From positions 1-46,649 of the forward strand of contig LRSR01010784.1 in assembly GCA_001579985.1 (NCBI GenBank): DNA of 46,649 nt. The letters run 5' to 3'. Positions 10,973 through 22,600 of this stretch are shown here, one piece after another. Position numbers and translations under genes: made by a program. Positions within the stretch are counted from its first letter, which is position 1. Each line of letters begins with the position of its first letter. The notes under the pieces were generated by a model. The model was not told the origin of the DNA and did not search any database. It saw nothing but the letters and a program-made list of their open reading frames with translations. This DNA is from Hypsibius dujardini. Taxonomy: Eukaryota > Tardigrada > Eutardigrada > Parachela > Hypsibiidae.

Positions 10973-11105
10973 GTACTGTTGGGGTGTATTTTGAACCAGA
11001 GATTTGCAACTCCGGAAAAAAGCAATTCCAACTCCACTCCAACTTCGGGCCAACTCCGGGTGGATCAACTCCGAACTCCAAAAATCTCCAACTCCATTGG
11101 GATCG

Positions 11106-11342
11106 GTGTGTCGGTGTCTGTGTCTGCATCTGTGTTTATCTCTGTGTTTGTTTGTGTTTGTGTTGCATCTGTGTCTGTGTCTGTGCCTGTGTCTGTGTCT
11201 GTGTTTGCATCTGTGTCAGTGTCTGTGTCTATGTTTCCATCTGTGTCTGTGTCTGTGTCTGTCTCTGTCTCTGTCTCTGCGTTTGCATCTGTGTCTGTGT
11301 CTGTGTTTGTGTTTATGTTTATGTTTGTGTCTGTGTCTGTGT
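11106..11342. repeat. TGTGTC microsatellite with TTTGCATC interruptions
   Basis: About 240 bases of TGTGTC/TGTGTT units lie inside the predicted intron between the Cys-rich exon and propeller B. Long frames across it on both strands are repeat artefacts. Confidence 0.95.
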
Positions 11343-11399
11343 AACTTCTCATTTAAAACTTCACAGCACTCTTCAGACAGTGTCTAAAATCCGTTGACA

Positions 11400-11640
11400 G
11401 ATTTGAAGACCTTAAAATTCGCGAAGGCAAAACAAATCTAACTGTTTTCTCGGTTCTGATTTCGTCCTTTGTAATGGGTCCGTTACTGTAAGTACTGGAA
11501 GTAATATTGTGGTAACAAAAATCTGACTAGTATAAGATGAAAGGTATTAAAATGGTTGTTCTGTATTGTGGCAATGTGGGTATGAACCTGTACATATGCC
11601 TCTTAAATGCTCTTTTCGAAGTGAGCTTGAAGGTGAGTGA
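11400..11640 (+). promoter_or_regulatory. Conserved 5' block and leader exon of copy B
   Basis: Nearly identical to 27,415-27,640. It contains TCCTTTGTAATGGGTCCGTT, a TATA-like ACTAGTATAAGAT and an ATG at 11,552 starting MVVLYCGNVGMNLYICLLNA, ending at a GAAG|GTGAGT donor. That donor is phase 0 while the usual propeller acceptor is phase 1. An alternative acceptor 2 bases on (CAGAG|) would fit phase 0. It could be an alternative promoter plus leader exon for the propeller. Confidence 0.4.
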
Positions 11641-11722
11641 AAAAATGATTTATCTAAAAGAAAGTATGCGGCAGAAAGATTCTTCCTCGCCTGTAGTGTA
11701 TATTTTGGCCGCCTGTTTTCAG

Positions 11723-12234
11723 AGCGACGGACTACAACAGAACAACCCAAAACAAGTGGATTTCTCGTTTTTGCTCAGGGTCCATTCCTTTGGAGATTAC
11801 CTAAGGAAGATAATGGCGACCCTAAACAGCTTACAAATATTCCTAGGGAATCTAATACGGCAGTTGCAGTGGATTGTGTTAACCATCATCTCTACTGGAC
11901 AAGTCCCCCAAAGGGAATTAGACGTTCTCGATATGATGGCTCAGACAATCATCTGGTCGTCACGAACGGTAAAAAACGTCATGACAAATAGAGTCATTTG
12001 GTGGCATTTTCTGGAGAGCGATGCTGATTACAGCCTTGATTTGCATTTTTAGATATCATAGCTCAGGGATTGGCCGTGGACTTTGTTACCAGAAATGTGT
12101 TTTGGGTTCAAGGCAGCAACATTCTTGTAGCAAAGATGAGTCAGCTGGACGCTGGACACAAAACTATCCTTTCAGATACGAGAATCAACTTATATTCAGC
12201 GCTTGCTGTGCATCCTTCCCGCGGGTTAGTTAAT
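11723..12234 (+). CDS. Propeller copy B, first two exons only (truncated)
   Basis: Exons 11,723-11,968 and 12,053-12,234 are intact: TTTEQPKTSGFLVFAQG, HHLYWTS..IRRSRYDG, then GLAVDFVTRNVFWVQG and LAVHPSRG before a GTTAGT donor. The acceptor is phase 1, matching the Cys-rich exon at 10,744-10,972. Homology to copy D continues through the intron to about 12,980 and then stops abruptly, so blades 4-6 and the EGF are missing. It would encode half a propeller unless it splices to distant exons. The sequence is closest to copies D, F and G (TTEQPKT subtype). Confidence 0.7.
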
Positions 12235-12387
12235 GAAGTAATTGACCTTCAACCTAACAACCGGTTTTATGTTGTGCGATAATAAATACTTCTAACTAAA
12301 AGGTCTTGCTCATGGTATTAACATTTTTCATGCGCTGAATGCTTTGGTTAATCGAGAGTTGCAATTTAAAGTGCGTCATTAGGTACA

Positions 12388-12522
12388 GTACTCTCGCGGA
12401 CTGAATTTACAGCTAAACAGAGCCCCCCCCCCAAGTCACACAGCGGTCCAAATATACGGTGCAGGAGCGCGCAGAGTGCATTTTTTAGGGCATCAAACTG
12501 TTTTTTGTAGTCGGGAGAATAC
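12388..12522. repeat. MITE-like insert in propeller intron, copy B
   Basis: Same element and same intron position as in copy A. It has a poly-C run, then the GAGCGCGCAGAGTGC variant of the core and a right end GTCGGGAGAATAC. Confidence 0.6.
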
Positions 12523-13119
12523 AACGGTTAATCAAGTCCTCTAAAGTTTATGCGCCTTTTGATAGTTGTCAGACATATTCAACCTCGACCGGTATTCGCT
12601 TGAAATGTGGATCTCGATGGAATCTGAAACTCACCTCAATAAGTTGAAGTTCATTTTTAGTAATCTTGTTGATGTGAACAACATCCGAAAGTAAAAGGCA
12701 ATCATGCAGTGACCCCAAGAATGTAACAACAACAATATTGTGTTTGCTCTTCGACTGATTCCCATTCAAAATGCAACACGTGGAAAAGTTGCCGCGCCAA
12801 AAATTATCTTCCAACCAATCACCTCATGTGACAGGAAATTTGTTCGGTAACGTCCAAAACTTAGGAAAAACCTAGAAGCGGATTGAGGTCGGCCAGATGA
12901 GACGGCAATCGTGCTGGGTAGCATGCTTTAACATGTAAAAAGCCTAAAACATTTTGGGACTGTTAAATGATTTCAACTTCAAAAATCACAGTATCACACG
13001 ATAGATGAAGTATTGGAAACGATGGTATTGAGACCATGCTGTCAGTGTTGAGATGATTTTGCGCACGCGCTTCGCGCGAGCACCGTAATCGGCGAGCGGA
13101 AAACTGTACTAGCTATGTT

Positions 13120-13705
13120 ATTTTGTCAGCAAAAGTAATAATTATCGGTAAACCAAAGGTCGCGAAGAACGAAATGTACCTTTATGCTTATTGTCGGGGT
13201 ACGATGTGTCGCCAAATCATTTGTCGACTCGTAAAACATGTCGGCCTGTACCATATGTACGATTACCAAAAGTCTGTTACCAAAAGTCGGCACACCAAAT
13301 ATCGGTGTACGATACGTCGCGGCACATTGGAATTAGACCCCCACAATTACTCAAATTACACCATGAACGGGAACACTAGGTGGAATATTGGGTACATTCT
13401 TGAATCAAGTGTGTTTCGCCTTCTCATTGTTCGGAATTTGTTTTGCAGCAAATTGCAAAGTTCAATTGGAACATAGTTAAGGAGGTTATAGCCGTAAACC
13501 TGGATCGCAATTTGTGAGATTGCGAAAAAGACAATCTCACAAAGTGCTGAAAAATGCCCAGAGGCGTAACGGGGGGCGCACTAGGGCTAGTGGTCCTCTT
13601 AATTAATTCAGTCCGCTTTCGGGGAGCGATTTTTAATTTCTATTCATAAGAAAAACTGCCCCACCTCGGCTAAACTGCCCCCTCCCCGAAAAGTCCGTTA
13701 CGCCG
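13120..13705. repeat. Duplicated non-coding segment with hairpin and MITE, copy 1
   Basis: 13,255-13,560 matches 42,115-42,430 closely (shared CAAAAGTCTGTTACCAAAAG, GGTGTACGATACGT and others). Near its end is an inverted repeat (13,511-13,522 against 13,532-13,543). 13,560-13,705 is then bounded by GAGGCGTAACGG and CCGTTACGCC, a small inverted-repeat element that also follows the second copy. It replaces the missing 3' half of copy B. Confidence 0.65.
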
Positions 13706-13814
13706 CTGCGCATGCCTATGCTCTACTCACACCTGACAATACGCTTAACGGTCCGTCCGAGGGTTTGCTTTACATCTGAAGTAGAGCTATTTTTAATATT
13801 TCAATCTTTTCAAA

Positions 13815-14317
13815 ATGGAAACGCCAAGTGAAAGGGATGCGAATGTTAGCAGAAGCCGTGGAGGATTTCTGGTGTTCGCGCAGGGCGAGTTGCCTGGCGA
13901 AGATGTCGGCAAGACAAGTGAACTTTTAAACATTTCTGGAGAAGAAAATATGGCAATTGCAGTGGATTGCATTAATCATCATCTCTACTAGACAATTTGG
14001 CAAACGGGAATTAGACGTTCTCGGTATAATGGTTCAGACAATCATTTGGTCGTAACCAAAAGTAAAAACGTCATACCGCATAACGTCATTTGGTGGCACT
14101 TCCTGGAGAGCGATGCTGATTATAGCATCGATTCTCATTTCTAAGCTGATATATATCGCGGATTGGCTGTGGACTTTGTGTCTGGAAATATGTTTTGGGT
14201 TCAAGGCAGTGCCATTCTTGTCGCAAAGATGAGTCACCTGGAGGCTGGACACAAAACTATCATTTCACATACGGGAATCGAAAGAACCTCAGCAATTGCC
14301 GTGCATCCTTCCCCCGG
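13815..14317 (+). pseudogene. Propeller copy C, decayed
   Basis: Exon 13,815-14,061 (METPSERDAN subtype, like A and E) has lost four codons around the SLW strand and carries TAG at 13,989-13,991, where every other copy has Trp in LYWT. Exon 14,146-14,317 (LAVDFVSGNMFWVQG..VHPSPG) is open. Homology ends about 14,660 and blades 4-6 and the EGF are absent. The SRSRGG insertion after DANV resembles copy E. Confidence 0.75.
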
Positions 14318-14492
14318 GTCAGTTAATGAAGCGATTGACCTTCATCTTACATTGTGCAGTAATAAATTCAGTAAAACTTTAAATTAGTTTTTTTAGCGTT
14401 TACCAATATATCTTGCTCAAGGCATAGCAGTTGTCATGCACTGATTGCTTTTGCAGTCAAGGATTGCGATTTATAATGCGTTAACAGGTGCA

Positions 14493-14625
14493 GTATTCTC
14501 CCGGTTCAAGGGACAGCTGAACCCCCCTTCCACCCGAGTCACACATCGGTCCAAATATACGGTGCATGCGCGGGCAATGTTCACACTCTAGGGCATAAAA
14601 CTGTATCTTGAAGTCGGAAGAATAC
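14493..14625. repeat. MITE-like insert in propeller intron, copy C
   Basis: The clearest intron copy: GTATTCTCCCGGTTCAAGGG at the left against CTTGAAGTCGGAAGAATAC at the right, around a core with CACATCGGTCCAAATATACG. Confidence 0.65.
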
Positions 14626-15069
14626 AACGGCTAATCCGAGTCCTCTAAAGTTCATCTTTTGATAGTAAGGGTATTCAAAGTTCGCTTATTTTGCATTTTT
14701 TCGGTACTGTACTGCCGCGTTAGCTTCGCGCACTGCAAGAGCATTACTTCGTTATCCTAGCCCGGAGTGCACGTAATTGTTATGTGAAAATTGTAACTGC
14801 ATATGGCCCATGGCATCTTACTTTCACTTGCCATTCTCACAAAGAAAGTATTGGTTTGTGAACAGTGTTTTCCCCTCCCGGCAGACGGGCCCGGAGGTTT
14901 TTTGAAGCCGAGGAACCGGAAATAACCAACTTTTTTACAAGTCAAACAAGCGAGTACCTTGCATAGTGAATGGAGAAAGAAGTTAATTGAAGAACCGCAT
15001 GGGCATCTAGTAGTGTTGGTCATAGTGTACACGCATATTCTTTTTTCATTGGAAAACTTCCCTTTCATC

Positions 15070-15437
15070 ATGAGCACTATTTTGCCATTATTGTTGGCAA
15101 TAATTTGGATATTATGCTGGAACTCACCAGAGTTGGTGGAATCAGCTTGTTGTACAGACACAGAAAATCACTGCGGAGCAGCCCTTCCGTCGGCCTGCAA
15201 CTTCACCGACATTGCACCTGACAGCCTCTACAGCTGCGACTTGGAAAGTGATCCCGGTTTGGTACGGAAATGCTCCAACGGTTGCCGCATTCGAGCTGAC
15301 GCTAACGATGTCTGCATTGATAGCAGCTCTGCATCCAGAATACTTCCTGAAACTGGTTTGCGAAAAGGACAAACTCTCTTTTCTCCCGATAAGAAAAGCA
15401 GACTGTCAATGAAGTCTAACGGCGACCTCGAGCTCTC
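15070..15437 (+). CDS. Cys-rich/bulb-lectin/astacin gene, 5' part (interrupted)
   Basis: The ATG at 15,070 gives a leader MSTILPLLLAIIWILCWNS, a better start than an upstream ATG at 14,959 that lacks a leader. The Cys-rich module ACCTDTENHCGAAL..LYSC..CSNGC..C follows, then the start of a bulb-type lectin (LRKGQTLFSPDKK, RLSMKSNGDLELS). The exon is cut at 15,437/15,438 by the terminal repeat of a large transposon; the frame meets TGA 17 bases inside the element. The missing half of the lectin resumes in frame at 24,253. In the paralogue at 3,330-4,005 the same two halves form one unbroken exon, which supports the insertion reading. The product would be a secreted lectin-protease. Confidence 0.85.
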
Positions 15438-15449
15438 CCCTACGGATAA
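15438..15449 (+). repeat. Left terminal inverted repeat of the transposon
   Basis: CCCTACGGATAA, the exact complement of the right end at 24,239-24,250. A small imperfect hairpin (AGAGGATAAAG / CTTTATTCTCT) lies about 50 bases inside at 15,487-15,513. Confidence 0.85.
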
Positions 15450-15915
15450 CTCGTGACTGTTTTTTGCCTTGAAATAGCCTTGTTTTAGAGGATAAAGTAA
15501 GGCTTTATTCTCTGCAAAATCAGGGCCAAAACTCCAATACTTTCTTGGCATTTTAAGTGACCTGCCGCAAAGGCTGTTATCCAGCCTGTAATATTGCCAC
15601 TTATTTTTGCAAGACTCAAGGCTGTTTATAGGGATGATTTTTAGGAACCTCCCTCGAAATTCATCCAATCACGAGTCGTTTAAATTATCGGTTAACGAAT
15701 GACGTTACAGGCTGATGGGCAAATAAAAATTTGATTTGGTATTTTTGGTCGTGGATACAATAACCCATGGGCGAACGACAGTTCAACGCAAGAACAGCTA
15801 AAGAGCGTAAGCGTAAACGTAACTAAAGAAGGGACATAAAAATGGACATTACTTGGGCCAGCATAACTGATAAAAACAACTACAAGATTACTGGACGTAA
15901 CAATGTAAAATCTCG

Positions 15916-18900
15916 TTATTCGTCTTGGATGAAACTGTCGTTGATGTAGCTCGTGCTGCTGCTATTCATGCTGATGTCGCCGGCATTTTGTTTCGGTGTT
16001 TTGCTCTTGATTTCCTGCAAGTAGAGATGACAAGAACGGATATTCAACTAATTGGTCTTTTTTGTAAACTAAAAATTAGTTACTGAAATTTTTTAGTTCA
16101 GTTTTTTTTAGTAACTAAGGTTTTTACTGTAGCGTGAGTCGCAGTAAATGGACAAATTTTAGTTTCATTAGCTTATCAGTTAAATTTTAATTAACTGCAT
16201 TTTTCAGTCTGGTTTGTTTAAGAACCCAGAAAAACCAAAACTGAACAATTGGTTACCGAAAAAGTTTAAATTTAATTGCTTTAATTAAGTTTTCCTATCT
16301 TTACCTGTAAGTACACGCTAACGCGCTGTCGAAAATCAGCGTCCGAGATGGTCATTAGATTCTTTTCGCTGATGAAGATGTTGGTAAAATCTGCAACAAA
16401 AATAAATGAAATATTTAGAATATGGAATCCAGTAAATTTTTAGCTGTCAATATGCACATTTTTAGATCACCATACTAAAATTAATAAATTGGTCCAATTC
16501 ACAAACATTGTAAAGATTGGGAAACAATTTGCGTCAGACTTACCACGAAGTGTGCTTAGCTTCGCATCGTTCAGAACCCTGGTGCCAAGCTTGGAGTGCT
16601 TGATGTTCTTCTCCTTCAGCACAGAGCTGAGCATTTCCTCCTTGCTGAACAAGCCCCGCATTCCTTCCCGGATGGCAACGGAAACGGTATGCTTAAGCAG
16701 CATTTTGACCTGTACGGATCATTCTTGATTCAGACACATACAGCACTGTGAAAGAACGACAGCGACCAGACTTACGCACCAGAACGGGGTCCTTGGAGAT
16801 TCTCTTGCTGTGTGCCGACTGAAAATCGCCATTTTGGAGCTGCAAAGGCAACAGTCGCTTATCGTTTAGTATGAGTAAAGAACTGCCAAACAGTTCGCAT
16901 AAAAAATCCATAACTTGGCCGAAAAAGCTAAATCGTCGCATACCTTATCTCGGAGCTCCTTGAGCTCTTTCTGAACATCATTCAGCAGCTTTTCGTAACC
17001 ACCAATGCGTTTCTCATACTCCAACGTTTCTGACTGTTGCTTCTAAAAACAAATAAGGTGACTATACCTGTAAACAAAACTTTAAGTAACAATGGCATAC
17101 TTCCTTAACTCTACTTACCGAAACAATTTGTTCAAAAGTTTTCCGCATGTCCGCAAACTAGATTGCACAAAGAATCAGATTCCTCTGTTAAGATTTCTCA
17201 ACCGGCGGTCCGCCAAAAATCTTTTGAGTGGAGATGGAAAAACTAAAATCGCTAAACTGAAACTTTACTAAGTAACCTTAATTAACTAAATTTTTTGTTT
17301 TATTTTTTGTTTGGTTTCTTAAAAGCACCAAACTAAAAGTTTAAATTTAACAGGTAAAAACTAGGCAAACTAAAAATAATTAAACTAAAACTGAAACGAG
17401 ACAACGTGTTAGTTACTTTAAAAAAATACACGAAATCCGTAGTAACTAATTTTTAGTTGACTACAATATCTAATTATAGTAGACAAATTTAGTTTTGCAT
17501 CCCTAGCAATGATCTTGCAAGAAGGCGCCCAACACGTCCCCAAATTGGTTCATAAAGATACCTGCTCAGCCAACAACTTTCCACCGTGGTTGTACGGTTG
17601 GTGTGAGTGCCCACCATATGGAGAGTGATACTGGGGCTGGGGTGGGTAGTGCGCCATAGGTTGAGGCATGTAACCGTGGTGGTAATCGTGTGGGGCAGCA
17701 TGACCACCGTAACCGGAGAATATTGGAGGCGGCGAGTAAGTCGGCGGAGCCGCCATACCCTGGTACGTGGTACCCACGCTAGCTGGATGAGGCGATGGTC
17801 CAGCTTGATCATAGTGAGGAGCATGGAAATACAGCTGCTGTGCCGGTTGAGAACTGCTAGGATTGCCGTTCGGTGACGCATGATGTGGAGCTACACCGGA
17901 CCCAGGAAGAGCAAACGTCACCTCAGATGATACCGCGGTCACCGATGCGGTTGGGGCCAAGTCACCAACAGCAATTTCGGAGGGACCAAGTTGATCAACA
18001 GAGCCTGGAATAGTCGCAGCAATTATCATCGACATTATATATCGAATGGGGAAATTTGATATGAACAAATTGACAGCTATCAAAAGACAGAAGAAATACA
18101 TTCGTTACTTGACTTACTCTGTATAGCGGTCGCTGATGTAGGGGAGCGAGGAGCCTGGTTGTTCGATGAAATGGGCGCTTGGTCGACAGCCTCAGATACC
18201 TAAATCAACAAATCTAGTTTTTTTCACCAAGCTACAGCGTGAAGAGCTCTAGTGCAATTCAGTAATAAAATTGTGAATTTAGGGATGGAGAAACTAAACT
18301 AATATAAATAAATTAAACTAAAACTAGCCTAACGTTTTTATAAACTAGAGTTTAGGGTTTAGTTTTTTTAATCAACTGAAAACTAAATTAGAAGTTTTAG
18401 CAACTAAAGATTTAACATGAAAAATCTAAAAAGCTAAAATTACTCAACTAATTTGACTAAATCTGGACTAATAGTTTCAGCAGTGAAAAACTAAACCAAA
18501 AACCTTCAGTAACTAAGTTTTAATAAATTAAAAAAACTTATTAGTTAAAACAATCAGTTAAAACAATTAATTAACTACTTTCTGTTTTTGCCTTTCTTAC
18601 CTGTGATGATTCCTTGAGGTACAGCTCGCCGAGTGTTTTGTAGTCTTGCTCGTTTCCGAAGAGCAGTTTGTCCAACTCCAGTTTCGTACGCTCTGGTCAC
18701 GTAAAAAACAGCAAGAAAAATAAAACATGGTTTTTTTTGCGCAAGAGCCAACGTGAAACAGTATAATCTCACCGTTGTCCAGCTGTACTATCAGGCACGG
18801 ATAGTATAATCCTTTCCATTTGGCATCGCACTTCATCTTCTCTCGAACTGTCACACCAGGATCAATACGCAGGGAACTGTTTGAAACGACACTCACTTTC

Positions 18901-18938
18901 GGTACCGGATCACTGTACCAGTAGACAATTGAGGCCAT
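15916..18938 (-). CDS. BEN-domain-like protein gene carried by the transposon
   Basis: Ten exons on the minus strand with good borders: 18,773-18,938, 18,601-18,692, about 18,119-18,199, 17,562-18,004, 17,119-17,157, 16,943-17,043, about 16,783-16,843, 16,542-16,709, 16,303-16,391 and 15,916-16,014 (TAA). No internal stop was seen. The N-terminus MASIVYWYSDPVPKVSVV..KWKGLYYPCLIVQ resembles the Tudor-like start of many BEN-domain proteins. A Pro/His/Tyr/Gly-rich low-complexity region follows (exon 4), then a coiled coil (QSETLEYEKRIGGYEKLL). Last comes a helical block (AIREGMRGLFSKEEMLSSVL..LNDAKLSTL..FRQRVSVYL) whose hydrophobic pattern suits a BEN domain, a DNA/chromatin-binding fold. The BEN call rests on pattern only. 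It may act as the element's accessory DNA-binding protein. Confidence 0.7.
16049..16300. repeat. AACTAAA/TTAGTTT-rich patch 1
   Basis: About 250 bases in which AACTAAA, TTAGTTACT and complements recur in both orientations. It lies in the last intron of the BEN-like gene. Four similar patches lie elsewhere in the transposon. Confidence 0.65.
17225..17503. repeat. AACTAAA-rich patch 2, MITE-like
   Basis: The left border GGAGATGGAAAAACTAAA and the right border TTTAGTTTTGCATCCCTA are an imperfect inverted repeat, so this patch has discrete ends and looks like an inserted MITE in an intron. Confidence 0.65.
18280..18578. repeat. AACTAAA-rich patch 3
   Basis: Starts TTTAGGGATGGAGAAACTAA, matching the complemented end of patch 2 (TAGGGATG). 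The right end is unclear. It lies in an intron of the BEN-like gene. Confidence 0.6.
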
Positions 18939-19144
18939 TGCGCTCAGATTTTACTACCAAAATAAAAAAAGCGCGGAAAGATTTTGCGATTGATGGAAAC
19001 ACAAGAAATATTTTCAAAATTCAATTGAAAAAAAACGAGAACTCGGATATTTTCAGCCGTCTAGATGGTGAAGAAAAAATGAAAACAAGGCTAACTACAT
19101 TACATCGCATTTATAGGCATTTTCAAGGCTCAATGCACGCTGTA

Positions 19145-19375
19145 TTTATGAGTAAATCTCAAGGAGCTTTCGCTCCACTCGGAATTTTATTTTGCTATTG
19201 AGTCGATGTATTACTCGACGTATGGATCTCAATGTATTACTCTAAATACCGACATGTAACCATGAAGTAAATTTCAAGGAGCTTTCGCTTTACTCGGAAC
19301 GATCTTTCCCTATTGAGACAATGGACCTTGATGTATTACTCGGAATACCGACAAGTGACCATGTCGGTCCAGCAC
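19145..19375. repeat. Two-copy tandem repeat, about 115 bp
   Basis: CAAGGAGCTTTCGCT occurs at about 19,160 and 19,276, each followed by an ACTCGGAA..TATTGAG..GATGTATTACTC..TACCGACA series. It lies between the two genes of the transposon, upstream of the BEN-like gene, where its promoter would sit. Confidence 0.7.
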
Positions 19376-19539
19376 GTTTATTCACAAGTTTTCGGTGAAA
19401 TAATTTTAAGTCGCACAGCTAGCTACAAATAGGAGAAAAAAATATACTTCGGTTACTCACAGTTCGGAACCAAAATCGCTCCACCAGGAGTTATGCAAAT
19501 GGTATCAGCTGTCTCAAACGTATTTATGAAAATTTATGT

Positions 19540-19670
19540 TTCTATCTGTCTGTATGTCTGCGTCTGACTGACTGATTGTCTACCTGCCTCTCTGACTGTC
19601 TGGCTAACTGTCTGACTGACTAACTAATTGACTCAACAACTGCCTCTCTGATTGTCGGACTCTTAATTTC
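19540..19670. repeat. Degenerate CTGTCTG/ACTGACTG array
   Basis: Loose tetramer repeats (TCTGTCTGTATGTCTG, GACTGACTGATTG, TCTGACTGACTAAC), less regular than the arrays outside the transposon. Confidence 0.8.
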
Positions 19671-22600
19671 GGTCAGCGGTTTAAACAGCGCCTCCGCCAC
19701 TTGCATAGAATACTCAATCTGGTTCTTCGCTAGGAGCTCCTTGTTTCTGGGTGTATTTAAAAATTCGTATTTTTTATAATTAATCAACAACACACAGATT
19801 GAATTAAATCAGTCAGAGTATACTTTCTCAGACACGACCGAAATAAACCTTGCACCCAAATAGTGTGACACAACGCATGGTTTCAACGAGCATGTAGACA
19901 CATCCACGAACTTTAGCCTGTAAAGAATATAAAAGATGTTCTTAATTTGTTTAAGGTCTGCTATAAATAACACACGGGGACTTTTAGTCACATTCCATTC
20001 GATACTGCCTAATATTAATTTTTTTTAATGATTATAGAAGCAGCGCAATTTCTAATATTATAGCCATAATAAATAATATTGCCTTAAATATTCGTTAGAA
20101 TTTCTTACTCTGATAAAGTGACCGTATACTGCGTCGAAACGCCATAATACGTTCCATCTAGAGCACGACACTGGGCCCACATCCTCCTGCATTGCTGGCA
20201 GATTGCAAGATGCAAGACCTCAACGAATCCATGCTCACCAGTAGCGTTGTCGGTCATCGAAAAGTAACGCGAACATTTTCGAGTTGCGCGGGTGTAGTTC
20301 GAGGTCCATACTGTGATCCGGTCGACCTCCGCGTGCGTCACAAAACGCAAGTTGTGCGTGGTCACGCAAGGGCCCAGAGAGGCAGCTAAAAGTGGGTGGA
20401 CCGCTCCGAGTCGTGGAACCGAACGGGTGATCCAATTCTCACCAGATATACCTTTCGTGCATCTGAAAAGAAAAACGAAACTTCCGTTTTTCTTGAACCA
20501 GTTCGGCCAGTGGGGAACAGACTATTTCCCGAAACAAGTTACTGTTCATGCACTCTCTGACATTCTAATTATCAAATAGTTACATCCAAAATTACTTTTT
20601 TTAATGTTGCACACTACGGTAACCTTCCTCCGACTAGTTCTCAACTTATTACTTTACTTTCTAAGTTTATAACTAAGTTCCTATTTAAAAAAATGATTAC
20701 CTCTTCCCTCGAAGCTTATTGAGCAGTCGACGTTCTGCCTTAACAGTGATCAGCCTCTCTGTCTGGCGAAGAACCTGAGAGCCGGTTAGCGCCATCATAA
20801 CACTACGCAGTATACTGGTTTTGGCGTGGCAATGTCTGGTTATCCAACCGTTCTTCTTTTCGAACGGGAACAGGGAGTATGCCCACAGAGGACCCCACAT
20901 TTGCACCATCTCATGCATATGTACAAGAGAATGAACATTGATGCCGCACATGTTCTTGCCTACAGAAAACGAAAGAAATGCAAAATTACGTTAGAATTGT
21001 GGGCCTTGAGAAAACACCGCCAGTGCTAACAAATATACCCGTTCATGCTTACCGTAAAGTGTTACGGTTTCATCAACAAACTTGGCTAAGAGCTTCCCAA
21101 CTCCTAGGAGCTCAGTTGGATGAATCGAACCGGAACACGCAGTCTTATATGCTGAGACGAACAATCGCCAGTGGTCGAGGTACTTCTTAGGGAGCAGACC
21201 GTCCAGACAGTAGACGGAGTAGTGATTGATGAGCGCGCGGAATTCGTTGGCTTTATACTGGGAACTTTTAATTTTCGGGGAAGTCTCGTAAACTCCGCAG
21301 GAGGTTGAAATGATAACAGGCGGCGCTCAAATTCCGCTACCTATAAAACGAATGACATTAAGGGCAACCGGCGCTTTTGTGATGACCAGCTCACAGCTCC
21401 GCTTCGTTATGAAAAATTGTATTGATAATCAGAATGTATTTCATCTGGTATTATATTGAGTTGGCAAAGATTTAGTCATTTCAGAAATCTCAGAAAAATC
21501 AAGTTATGAAGTTTAATCGACTAAAGAAACTTTTCAGACTTTTCAGCTAGTTTTTTTAGTTGATGAATCTTCTAGTTTAGTTTTAATCAAAATCAGTTGA
21601 CTAATTTTAGTTCCCATTAAAATTGGTCTTGGCTAAAACTTTTGCTTCGCTTTTTTGAAAAACTAAGGACTTAATTACTAAATAATTAGTTTAATTTTAG
21701 TCCTTTTTTTAGTTTAGTTAATGTGTACTCTCCATATTCCCGACTATTGTGGGGCCTGGGTCTACCTATAAATCACCTAAGCAAGCACTGTTAGTTTGCT
21801 GACCTGTTCTTTGCTGAGGTGGTATGGCGCCGTTGTATGTTCCGACCAAACGGTGAAGAACCTCTTCGTAACGCCAAGTAGCGCAAAGTGCATCTCGTCC
21901 AGTAGAAAACACAATCCGTAGTCGAGGTGACGGAGACTCTGCAACGCAGGAAGGCCTTTCTGCCCGCAAACCTACAGTATATGTAATATAGCAGATTAAT
22001 AATTCTTTAATGTGAAAAAAGAAAGCCATTAATTGAAATATAATTTATTTATTTACCGTTGTCCCTTGTAGCTCAGCCTCTTCGGCTTGTTGGATGGTTG
22101 ACTGATGCGTTCTTCGAACAGGGACCTCACCGGCCTGTTGCGCATAGCTCATACAGTGCCCGGCACCGCTCTCTGTGGAGTGTCCTCGAATGTCGCACAA
22201 ACTGCATCCATGGGCTCCGTTAAAGTTCACAGCATTCCGTAGCATCGCTTTTGCTGGCATATCTGCTACGATAGCAGGCGCATGCACAAAAACTTTGACG
22301 AGACCGGAGGCCGTTCTAATTGGAATGCCTACGACAACATGGCTTAGCGAATTTCGCTTTTGGTTGAGGTGCTGAAACTATGGTCAATAGGAAAAGCTAT
22401 ACTAAAACTATCCGTTTAGTAATTTTTTTTTTCTCGACAAGCTTAGCTCAAAGTTTTAGTAATTTAAGATCGAATTGCGAAAAACCTAAAAAAACTGAAA
22501 ATAATTATTATAAATAATGCGCTTAAACCTTAACAAAGGTTTTAATTGCTAACAGAAACTAAACTAAAAATATTTAGTGATATTATAGTTTAAGTTGATA

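Noticed and set aside
10979-11387. Long Val/Ser- or Cys/Leu-rich and Thr/Asp-rich frames on both strands
   Set aside because: All are translations of the TGTGTC microsatellite in different frames; no independent coding signal.
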